A DNA stretch of 6,524 nucleotides, taken from positions 1 to 6,524 of the forward strand of contig VMES01000015.1 in the NCBI GenBank assembly GCA_007375655.1. The letters are read 5' to 3'. A model generated the notes under the pieces. That model had not been told where the DNA came from, made no database searches, and worked only from the letters and a program-made list of their open reading frames with translations. The translations under genes and the position numbers were made by a program. The first letter of the stretch is position 1, and each line of letters opens with the position of its first letter. This DNA comes from Parcubacteria group bacterium Greene0416_79. GTDB lineage: Bacteria > Patescibacteriota > Minisyncoccia > Phycocordibacterales > UBA10002. Positions 1 through 4,327 of the stretch are shown one piece after another.

Positions 1-85
1 TAAATTTGAAGAGCAGCACCGGAGGCGCGTAAAGACCTTGCGGGCCGCCCCGACCTCCCTGCGCGGAGCGCAGGGTGTCCGCCAT
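1..85 (-). CDS. Possible 5' end of an unidentified gene running off the left edge
   Basis: An ATG at 85-83 on the minus strand opens a frame that stays open to the window edge (28 codons). It begins MADTLRSAQGGRGGPQG and continues with a hydrophobic stretch ending PPVLLFKF. I do not recognise it. The frame contains the perfect hairpin at 57-75, so its first codons could equally be structured non-coding DNA. There is no Shine-Dalgarno before the ATG. The direct-repeat cluster 84-156 lies immediately upstream. The Gly/Arg/Pro-rich start could be GC-rich noise; only sequence beyond the left edge can decide. Confidence 0.2.
   Translation of the reverse strand, partial: MADTLRSAQGGRGGPQGLYAPPVLLFKF
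57..75. repeat. Perfect 8-bp GC-rich hairpin
   Basis: CCCTGCGC, a GGA loop, then GCGCAGGG: a perfect 8-bp stem with a 3-base loop. Neither side is followed by a T-run, so it does not look like an intrinsic terminator on either strand. It sits inside the possible minus-strand partial frame at 1-85. Confidence 0.6.
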
Positions 86-156
86 TCGTGTGCGCTATTC
101 GGATAATTCGTGTGCACTATTCGCTAAGTGTATCTACTTCGTTAAGCGTATCTACT
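84..156. repeat. Cluster of two short direct-repeat pairs
   Basis: Two copies of ATTCGTGTGCRCTATTCG lie at 84-101 and 106-123 (one mismatch, period 22). They are followed by two copies of TAAGYGTATCTACT at 125-138 and 143-156 (one mismatch, period 18). ATTCG itself occurs at 84, 97, 106 and 119, with a further TTCG at 138. No gene covers the cluster. It has an iteron-like layout, but no DnaA box or replication gene is nearby, so a role as origin or operator is not supported. It may be an intergenic repeat of this genome. Confidence 0.6.
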
Positions 157-210
157 ATGATTGCTCAATCCAGTTGCCAACGCTTGTTCTCACTGAGGAC
201 GGGCCTTTTA

Positions 211-248
211 CCCCCACCACCAACCGCCGCGGCGGATTGGCGTGGGGG
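211..248. terminator. Strong interrupted hairpin directly after the 94-residue gene
   Basis: The arms are CCCCCAC (211-217), CCAA (220-223) and CCGCC (224-228), pairing with GGCGG (231-235), TTGG (237-240) and GTGGGGG (242-248). Only a 2x1 internal loop and one bulged A interrupt about 16 base pairs. The centre is the 12-base palindrome CCGCCGCGGCGG. It begins one base after the stop codon (250-252) of the minus-strand gene, a typical terminator position. On the minus strand it is followed by GTAAAAGG rather than a T-tract, so a Rho-independent terminator is only partly supported; it may protect the 3' end instead. Positions 157-210 show nothing else recognisable. Confidence 0.45.
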
Positions 249-249
249 G

Positions 250-534
250 TTAGTTACCTTTGTCTTTCGGCTCCAGCTCCTTCATTTTCTCCTCCAGTTC
301 CTTCGCGAGACCCATAAGATTGATGACTTCCCCTTTTTCATGGTCACTTAAATCCGCGGGAAGATGCCTAAATGCCTGCTCTATATTCTCCGAAAATCGC
401 TTCATGGATTTCTCCATCTGGCCGAAGATGAGCTCCGGCGGGATATTCTTCCTGCCACCATACTTTATCGTCCACCAAAGATGGACGCCTTTTACTTTAA
501 TAAGCGGCCAAAGCGTGTGTTTGAGGTAATCCAT
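250..534 (-). CDS. Small uncharacterised protein, 94 residues
   Basis: I do not recognise this protein. The N-terminal part is aromatic and hydrophobic (MDYLKHTLWPLIKV, then HLWWTIKYGG at about 19-28). It is followed by IPPELIFGQMEKSMKRF and a charged helical half ending with a Lys/Glu-rich tail (KELEEKMKELEPKDKGN). No clear transmembrane helix or catalytic motif is visible. A soluble helical or peripheral membrane protein seems likely. I chose the ATG at 534-532. A longer reading from TTG at 570 adds 12 residues, but that TTG lies in a good -35 box (565-570), and a -10 box (541-546) lies only 6 bases before the ATG. It has its own promoter, an upstream terminator (565-591) and a hairpin right after its stop, so it is probably monocistronic. 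Confidence 0.65.
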   Translation of the reverse strand: MDYLKHTLWPLIKVKGVHLWWTIKYGGRKNIPPELIFGQMEKSMKRFSENIEQAFRHLPADLSDHEKGEVINLMGLAKELEEKMKELEPKDKGN

Positions 535-570
535 GGCATAACTATACCTGTAACCTCTGCCCTTGTTCAA
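535..570 (-). promoter_or_regulatory. Promoter of the 94-residue gene, probably leaderless
   Basis: On the minus strand: TTGAAC (570-565), an 18-base spacer, TATAGT (546-541), six bases (TATGCC), then the ATG at 534. With a usual start about seven bases after the -10 box, transcription would begin at the ATG. No Shine-Dalgarno lies at a useful distance. Confidence 0.5.
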
Positions 571-591
571 AACACCCCAACTGGGGTGCCT
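565..591 (-). terminator. Rho-independent terminator, minus strand
   Basis: On the minus strand CACCCC (588-583), the loop AGTT and GGGGTG (578-573) are followed by TTTTG. In RNA the stem can extend through two G-U and two A-U pairs to about 10 bp (AAGGCACCCC with GGGGUGUUUU). It lies 8-10 bases past the stop of the possible basic peptide (599-676) and directly abuts the -35 box of the next gene. It would end transcripts coming from 772-1869 or from the small frame. Confidence 0.5.
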
Positions 592-598
592 TGAAGAG

Positions 599-676
599 TT
601 AGCGATGGCGAAGCGATACTCGCTTGCCGTGCTTGCGGCGCTGTTTTCGCTTGGCGTGTTTTTCTTTTTTGTTCAT
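599..676 (-). CDS. Possible 25-residue very basic peptide
   Basis: A short frame from ATG (676-674) to TAA (601-599) encodes a peptide starting MNKKEKHAKRKQRRKHGKR and ending LRHR; more than half its residues are Lys, Arg or His. That composition resembles tiny ribosome-associated proteins, but I cannot assign it to a family. In favour: it is co-directional with both neighbours and ends about 10 bases before a terminator-like hairpin. Against: there is no Shine-Dalgarno and no convincing promoter (a TATACT at 740-735 has no good -35). The complementary strand also holds a plausible 32-residue single-span membrane peptide (605-703), and the base composition makes one strand look basic whenever the other looks hydrophobic. 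Confidence 0.3.
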   Translation of the reverse strand: MNKKEKHAKRKQRRKHGKRVSLRHR

Positions 677-771
677 AAGATTAAGATGCGAAGATATGAA
701 TAATACGAGCGTGCGAACCGCGTACGGCAGATACAGTATAACACGGATTTCAGCAGAAAAAGAATCGCACA

Positions 772-1869
772 CTATCTCATACTCGTTACCGTAGGCGGCG
801 TAGTAGAGACGTTTCTCACCTCAAGATCAAGCCGCCCGATGACCTGACCGCGAAGCGTCTCCGCATCCACGCGCCATTTTCCCGCCTTCAGGTTTTCCTT
901 GACGGAGTACCCCCGAAATCCTTTATCGCGCCCGCCCGAAATGGGAAAGCGGACCACCGTGGCGGGTACCCACTCTTGCCGGTGCGGGTCGCGGTAACTC
1001 CAACGGTGGCGAATCTCGGTCGTAAGGTCAGTCGGGGCAAAGACGGAACTGAAGACATAGACCGGCTCGTTGCGGGCGCGATTGAAGACGGACGAGGTTC
1101 TCTGTCCGAGCGCGTACCACGGCGCCCGTTCATACAGAAGGAGATACTCGCCTTGTTCGGTTCGCACGACGCCATGATACGCGCCAATCTCCTTGAGCGA
1201 GAGCGGGATCGGCGGAATCATGTTGTTGAAATACAAAAAGTTGAAGCCGAAGTAAATGAGAGCGATGACGAGAAGAAGCAGCCGCCGGCCGCTCATATAT
1301 GCCTCGGGAGCCACACGGGCAAGAAGCGCAAGAAAAAGCGCGAAGAGGCACAATGCGGCGACTCCGCTTAAAAGAAAGACCGCATCACCCATCCGCCGCA
1401 GAAGCACCGGCACAATGAGCGCGCTGTACGAAAAAAGAGCGATGAAAAAGATGCTTAGCTGAAAGGTGAACCCGTGATAGCGCCGGTGGAAAAACTCATT
1501 GCCGGCGAGGAGAACGGCAAGCATGATGAGAAACGGCGCGTTTGAAAATAGTGCGCCGCTCCGGGAGTAAAAAATCAGGAAACCGCTGAAGAGGCCCCCG
1601 AACATAAACGGGAGCAGAAACTGGAAGAAGCCAATCCCTCTACGCCCCATTCCTTCCGGGAGTCGCCCTGCTCTGTACGCGTGGATGAAGAGAAGGCTCG
1701 CGCATGCAAGCAGAAGGTACGAAGCGAGTATAAGATTGTCCAGCAGGCGGTCAACGCGCTGAAGGGTCAGGGTGTCCCACATAAACCCAAGCGCAAACGC
1801 AAGAAGCGACAACGGACGCTCCTGCGCCGCTATCTTCTCCCGAATCTTCTGCCGGAGGGTCTTTAACAT
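772..1869 (-). CDS. Polytopic membrane protein with C-terminal DUF2914 domain
   Basis: A 365-residue protein. After a basic cytoplasmic N-terminus (MLKTLRQKIREK) come about six or seven hydrophobic segments, roughly at residues 20-37, 44-63, 80-100, 112-125, 136-155, 163-184 and 196-214. Residues about 215-267 form a linker with GEYLLLYERAPWY. Residues about 268-351 match my knowledge of the DUF2914 family: VYVFSSVFAPTDL, then HRWSYRDP, EWVPATVV, the Gly/Arg-rich RDKGFRGYSVK, and GKWRVDAETLRGQVIGRL. DUF2914 has no established biochemical role; its beta-rich fold is expected outside the cytoplasm, anchored by the helices. The ATG at 1869 is the only sensible start. An AGGAGG (1896-1891) lies about 21 bases upstream, too far for a normal ribosome site. 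The gene ends in TAG at 772. Confidence 0.85.
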   Translation of the reverse strand: MLKTLRQKIREKIAAQERPLSLLAFALGFMWDTLTLQRVDRLLDNLILASYLLLACASLLFIHAYRAGRLPEGMGRRGIGFFQFLLPFMFGGLFSGFLIFYSRSGALFSNAPFLIMLAVLLAGNEFFHRRYHGFTFQLSIFFIALFSYSALIVPVLLRRMGDAVFLLSGVAALCLFALFLALLARVAPEAYMSGRRLLLLVIALIYFGFNFLYFNNMIPPIPLSLKEIGAYHGVVRTEQGEYLLLYERAPWYALGQRTSSVFNRARNEPVYVFSSVFAPTDLTTEIRHRWSYRDPHRQEWVPATVVRFPISGGRDKGFRGYSVKENLKAGKWRVDAETLRGQVIGRLDLEVRNVSTTPPTVTSMR

Positions 1870-1879
1870 TCTGCCGGTT

Positions 1880-1908
1880 AGTATACCGTGCCTCCTGTCA
1901 TTTCAAAA
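1880..1908 (-). promoter_or_regulatory. Candidate promoter of the DUF2914 gene
   Basis: On the minus strand TATACT (1885-1880) lies 10 bases before the ATG. A T-rich -35 region (TTTTGAAA, 1908-1901) gives spacers of 15-17 depending on the hexamer chosen. The predicted leader would be about three bases. The AGGAGG at 1896-1891 falls in the spacer and so would not be transcribed from this promoter. Confidence 0.35.
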
Positions 1909-1975
1909 ATCCGCAATCGCGAATTCACTGCATAGAATAGAGACGAAAAAACCTGTATCTTTCTCAAATCCAATC

Positions 1976-2029
1976 CCACAAGCATCACATCCTTACAAAC
2001 TCAAGTTTGTCAGGATGTGATGTTTGTGG
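1976..2029. repeat. 54-base near-perfect inverted repeat (hairpin I)
   Basis: CCACAA (1976-1981) pairs with TTGTGG (2024-2029), CATCACATCCT (1983-1993) with AGGATGTGATG (2012-2022), and ACAAACT (1995-2001) with AGTTTGT (2004-2010). That is 24 Watson-Crick pairs plus one G-T wobble (1982/2023), one mismatch (1994/2011) and a two-base centre. No T-run follows on either side. The preceding part of the gene-free stretch, 1909-1975, shows nothing I can identify. Confidence 0.8.
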
Positions 2030-2048
2030 TGTTGAAGCTTGTCCTCTG

Positions 2049-2140
2049 AAAAACCGGTTTGTGGTTTTTTGGCGCAGCAAACAATGTCAGGATTTACCCC
2101 CACACCTTGTGTGAAATGCCCTGTGGTCAAGGTGTGGAGG
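2049..2140. repeat. Two further inverted repeats (hairpins II and III)
   Basis: Hairpin II: AAAAACC (2049-2055), a 7-base loop, then GGTTTTT (2063-2069). Hairpin III: CCACACCTTG (2100-2109), an 18-base loop, then CAAGGTGTGG (2128-2137), a perfect 10-bp stem extended by CC/GG (2097-2098 and 2139-2140) across one mismatch. The nonamer TGTCAGGAT occurs at 2008-2016, in the right arm of hairpin I, and again at 2085-2093, just before hairpin III. With hairpin I these cover most of 1976-2140, directly upstream of the HTH gene promoter. A structured RNA, an operator region or a palindromic repeat element are all possible. Confidence 0.65.
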
Positions 2141-2169
2141 TTTACTTTCCGAAACGCGGGGAGTAGCAT
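2141..2169 (+). promoter_or_regulatory. Candidate promoter of the HTH gene
   Basis: TTTACT (2141-2146), a 17-base spacer and TAGCAT (2164-2169), then seven bases to the ATG at 2177. Transcription would start at or next to the ATG. A GGGGAG just before the -10 box is 13-14 bases from the ATG and would lie outside such a transcript. The promoter starts right after hairpin III. Confidence 0.4.
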
Positions 2170-2176
2170 AAACGTT

Positions 2177-2389
2177 ATGAAGCGAAGAACAGACACCCTC
2201 TATAATCTGGGGAATATCGCAAGGTTTTTCGGAGTGGCAAAGAGAACCGCGGCAGAGTGGTGCAAGGCCGGAAAACTTCCCGCTTTTAAGATTGGAAAGG
2301 AGTGGAAGGTTCGCGTCTCCGATCTGCAGAGATTGATAGACCGCAAAGTGCATGTCCGTGAGCGCGATGACTCCCCGCATCTTTTTTAG
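2177..2389 (+). CDS. Small helix-turn-helix DNA-binding protein, excisionase/MerR type
   Basis: A 70-residue protein made of one winged helix-turn-helix domain of the excisionase type. YNLGNIARFFGVAKRTAAEW (about 9-28) gives the two helices, KAGKLPAFKIGKEWKV (about 30-45) the wing, and RVSDLQRLIDRK the closing helix. The order and spacing (GV..RTA..W, GKLPAFKIG, W.V..SDL) match the HTH_17-like family. Proteins of this kind bind DNA in phage and mobile-element excision or as small regulators. No integrase or transposase is seen here, so excision is unsupported; a small transcription factor is as likely. I chose the ATG at 2177 because the domain begins eight residues later. An upstream in-frame ATG at 2039 would translate hairpins II and III. 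The basic N-terminus (MKRR) and charged C-terminal tail lie outside the domain. Confidence 0.8.
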   Translation: MKRRTDTLYNLGNIARFFGVAKRTAAEWCKAGKLPAFKIGKEWKVRVSDLQRLIDRKVHVRERDDSPHLF

Positions 2390-2420
2390 GATTTAATTTT
2401 TTCCTTCAGCCCCTGTAGGT

Positions 2421-2438
2421 AAGAAAAGATGTCACATC
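2421..2438 (-). terminator. Weak terminator-like hairpin after rplI
   Basis: On the minus strand GATG, the loop TGA and CATC are followed by TTTTCTT, 13 bases beyond the rplI stop. The stem is only 4-5 bp, so this is tentative. For the convergent HTH gene on the plus strand, an equally weak GATG/CATC stem (2366-2381) precedes six Ts that run into its stop codon. No strong bidirectional terminator is visible between the two genes. Confidence 0.2.
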
Positions 2439-2450
2439 CGCCCAAAACGG

Positions 2451-2894
2451 CTATGCCTCTTTGACGATAACTTTGAAAGTTCCGGCCTTTCCGTCTGCGC
2501 TGACAGAGATATCGTGCTCCCCCACGGTCTTTATGGGGTGGGGCACTTCCAAAAATCTTGAGGGGATATCCAATCCCTTCTGCTTCTTCAACTCAAGCGC
2601 AATGGCTTCACGATGAATTCCGGAGAAGAGATGCCCCTTGCTGCTTGCTTTACCGGAAATCTCAACCACGACGCCTGCAAGAGAATCCAGATTTTTCCGG
2701 AGCAATTCGTTCTGAATCTTTTGCTCGGTTTCCTCTTTAGCTCGCGCGCAGTCGGCTCGCGCGCAGGCCTCCGGCGTGCCGAGCATTGCCATGTTTCGCG
2801 GAATAAGAAAATTTTGCGCATAGCCGTCCGCGACGTTCTTCACATCATGCTTCTTCCCGATTCCGGCGATGTCTTGTAGCAGGACTATCTTCAT
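2451..2894 (-). CDS. rplI: 50S ribosomal protein L9 (bL9)
   Basis: A 147-residue protein, close to the usual bL9 length (149 in E. coli). It binds 23S rRNA in the large subunit and supports translational fidelity. The N-terminal RNA-binding domain is clear: MKIVLLQDI, GIGKKHDVKNVADGYAQNFL (11-30), then IPRNMAML. A long Ala/Glu/Lys/Arg-rich connecting helix spans about 41-75. The C-terminal domain includes GKASSKGHLFSGIHREAIAL (81-100) and the end GTFKVIVKEA. The start is the ATG at 2894; a TTG five codons earlier lies outside the family's usual start. It is the second gene after the S41 peptidase on the same strand, with a 56-base gap filled by heptanucleotide repeats. No Shine-Dalgarno precedes it (the upstream sequence is GGTTAATTTT), so how its start is recognised after the upstream gene is unclear. 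Confidence 0.95.
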   Translation of the reverse strand: MKIVLLQDIAGIGKKHDVKNVADGYAQNFLIPRNMAMLGTPEACARADCARAKEETEQKIQNELLRKNLDSLAGVVVEISGKASSKGHLFSGIHREAIALELKKQKGLDIPSRFLEVPHPIKTVGEHDISVSADGKAGTFKVIVKEA

Positions 2895-2911
2895 AAAATT
2901 AACCGACAACT

Positions 2912-2939
2912 TACAACCTACAACCTACAACCTACAACC
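2912..2939. repeat. Heptanucleotide tandem repeat, TACAACC x4
   Basis: Four perfect copies of TACAACC, preceded by a degenerate copy GACAACT (2905-2911). They lie in the 56-base gap between the S41 peptidase stop and the rplI start. Read on the transcribed (minus) strand the unit is GGTTGTA. Confidence 0.9.
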
Positions 2940-2950
2940 CAAACACATGA

Positions 2951-4246
2951 TCAGCGCTCATCTGGTCGTTGGTCGTTGGTCGTTAGGAGTTGTATGGCTC
3001 TCTCCATCTGCGGGTCTCGCTTGTTCTGCGCGTCTTCCGGCGTATTCTTTACTTCAATGTCGGGCGTCAATCCGCCTTCGGAAATGGAGATGCCGTTTGG
3101 AGTGAGCCAGCGCGCCACCGTCACTTTAAGCGACGTCTCGGGCGTAATCTTCACAAGTTCCTGAACCGAGCCCTTTCCGAACGTCTTCACGCCGACTAGT
3201 TTCGTCCTTCCGTGCTCTCGCAGCGCGCCCGCGAAGATTTCAGAGGCGGACGCCGAACCGTTGTTCACGAGAATGGCAAGCCGCAGATTCTCGTTAAAGA
3301 TATTGTATCCCCGGCTGCGATGCACTCGCTTCTCCTCCTGCTTTCCGAAGTCCTCAATAACCACGGGCTTGCCGGGCGGCAAAAACCAGCTTGCAAGTTC
3401 AACGGCCGCTTCCAGAAACCCTCCGGGGTTTCCGCGCAGGTCAATGATCAGCGTATCCGAACCCGATTCCACGAATGTGCGCAGCGCATCACGGAAGAGC
3501 CGCGGCGATGAGGCGGAGAAATTGTAAAGTTGAATCACGAAGACGCCCCCTTGCGCCGCGCCGTCCGCCGTCGCCTGTTTTGTCGTTGTGCCGGTCGAGT
3601 ACTTCACTTCCGTGCTAATGGTCGGAATGTCAATAACGTCCCGAACAATCTTTACCTCAAATGGTTCGGCTTCTCCTTCGCGCGAGATGGTAAGTAAAAC
3701 CGGCGTGCCTCGCGGCCCGCGAATGAGCTTTACGGCTTGCTCAACTTTCATGGCGCTGCTCACGGCCTCGCCTATCTTAAGAATCTTGTCTCCCGGCTGA
3801 ATCCCCGCCCGCTCGGCGGGAGTATTTTTGAGCGGAGCGATGACCGTAAGCATGTTGTCCTTGATTCCGATCTCCATCCCGACTCCCTCAAAATTGCCCG
3901 CAATCTCGCTCTCAAAAAGTTTGCTCTCTTCAGGCGGCAGGAAGACGGTATACGGGTCTTTAAGAGACGACGTAAGCCCTGAAATGGCGCCCCAGACCTT
4001 TTCCTGATCGCTCGTCGTAGTCGCGACGGTAACAAACTTATCGTCAAGCTCGCGCCAGACGCTCCAGAAAGGAGAAAAATCCGTCTTCTCGGCAACCTCT
4101 TGCGGCGTCTCCTTTCCCGTAAGGGAAACCGCGGCCTCTGTCCTGCCGCTCCTTCGCTCGCCCACGAGAAAACCGGCATAAAAGACCACTCCGATAAGGA
4201 GCAGTGCCGAAACCCACACGCGCGCCTTTTGCGATACGCTCTGCAT
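2951..4246 (-). CDS. S41 family C-terminal processing peptidase with PDZ domain
   Basis: A 431-residue envelope serine peptidase of the CtpA/Prc type. Such enzymes cleave exported or periplasmic proteins near their C-termini with a Ser-Lys dyad. An N-terminal anchor (about 9-28, RVWVSALLLIGVVFYAGFLVG) places the rest outside the membrane. A helical region follows (DFSPFWSVWRELDDKF, DPYTVFLPPEE). A PDZ domain spans about 118-203 (GVGMEIG, IAPLKNTPAERAGIQPGDKI). The S41 core starts at FVIQLYNFS and IIDLRGNPGG (267-276). By alignment with Prc, the catalytic residues are S333 in NNGSASASEI, K358 in TFGKGSVQ and Q362, all present. I chose the ATG at 4246; the TTG at 4264 is less likely. The last residues (LTTNDQRPDER) are coded by a heptanucleotide repeat. 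The gene leads into rplI and diverges from the CorA gene. Confidence 0.93.
   Translation of the reverse strand: MQSVSQKARVWVSALLLIGVVFYAGFLVGERRSGRTEAAVSLTGKETPQEVAEKTDFSPFWSVWRELDDKFVTVATTTSDQEKVWGAISGLTSSLKDPYTVFLPPEESKLFESEIAGNFEGVGMEIGIKDNMLTVIAPLKNTPAERAGIQPGDKILKIGEAVSSAMKVEQAVKLIRGPRGTPVLLTISREGEAEPFEVKIVRDVIDIPTISTEVKYSTGTTTKQATADGAAQGGVFVIQLYNFSASSPRLFRDALRTFVESGSDTLIIDLRGNPGGFLEAAVELASWFLPPGKPVVIEDFGKQEEKRVHRSRGYNIFNENLRLAILVNNGSASASEIFAGALREHGRTKLVGVKTFGKGSVQELVKITPETSLKVTVARWLTPNGISISEGGLTPDIEVKNTPEDAQNKRDPQMERAIQLLTTNDQRPDER
2964..2984. repeat. Heptanucleotide tandem repeat, GGTCGTT x3, inside the peptidase 3' end
   Basis: Three perfect copies of GGTCGTT are followed by a degenerate copy AGGAGTT (2985-2991). 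On the coding strand this is AACGACC x3, which gives the peptidase tail TTNDQRP. The array ends 10 bases before the stop codon (2953-2951). Confidence 0.9.
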
Positions 4247-4254
4247 TAAGAGGT

Positions 4255-4284
4255 ATGCTACCAAAATCCACCCGCTCAGTCCAA
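4255..4284 (-). promoter_or_regulatory. Candidate promoter of the S41 peptidase
   Basis: On the minus strand: TTGGAC (4284-4279), an 18-base spacer, TAGCAT (4260-4255), then eight bases to the ATG at 4246. No Shine-Dalgarno is present (the last bases before ATG are ACCTCTTA). The -10 sits in a small palindrome, GGTAGCATACC. It shares the 81-base divergent region with the CorA promoter. Confidence 0.4.
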
Positions 4285-4291
4285 TTATCCG

Positions 4292-4321
4292 TAGCGTCGC
4301 ACGAACAAAAAGTGCTATACT
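4292..4321 (+). promoter_or_regulatory. Candidate promoter of the CorA gene, probably leaderless
   Basis: TATACT (4316-4321) is followed by six bases (CTATGC) and the ATG at 4328, the same spacing as the promoter at 535-570. The -35 region is weak (TAGCGT at 4292-4297, 18-base spacer). No Shine-Dalgarno is present. Confidence 0.4.
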
Positions 4322-4327
4322 CTATGC

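Larger units (their letters stand above)
2912..2984 (-). other. Potential RNA hairpin formed by the two heptad arrays
   Basis: In the minus-strand transcript, three AACGACC units (2984-2964) face GGUUGUA units (2939-2919) across a 24-base loop that holds the peptidase stop codon. Each facing pair of heptads forms five Watson-Crick pairs plus one G-U, with one A-A mismatch, so three units give about 18 pairs. The fourth GGUUGUA unit is left free towards rplI. This could affect RNA stability or coupling between the two genes; a function is inferred only. Confidence 0.4.

Noticed and set aside
75..351. Two overlapping plus-strand frames of 80 and 87 residues
   Set aside because: Low-complexity Ser/Pro/Thr-rich translations running through the direct repeats, the 211-248 hairpin and the minus-strand gene; no protein-like features.
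976..1371. 131-residue plus-strand frame
   Set aside because: It lies wholly antisense to the DUF2914 membrane protein, whose hydrophobic segments and C-terminal domain are coherent. The plus-strand product is a charged, featureless shadow.
1976..2140. Integron attC site or insertion-sequence ends
   Set aside because: No GTTRRRY-type core, no integrase or transposase, and no flanking target duplication could be seen, so a mobile-element call is not supported.
2039..2176. N-terminal extension of the HTH gene from the ATG at 2039 (46 extra residues)
   Set aside because: It would translate hairpins II and III and adds nothing to the domain, which starts eight residues after the ATG at 2177. 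A promoter-like pair (2141-2169) fits the shorter start.
2895..2909. TTG start for rplI five codons upstream
   Set aside because: bL9 proteins begin MKIVLLQD-like, exactly at the ATG at 2894. The TTG is part of the repeat-derived sequence.
2905..2991. CRISPR-like array
   Set aside because: Units are seven bases, contiguous and without spacers, and no cas gene is present; these are simple tandem repeats.
4247..4264. TTG start for the S41 peptidase six codons upstream
   Set aside because: No ribosome site supports it, and it overlaps the proposed -10 box; the ATG at 4246 gives a normal signal anchor.
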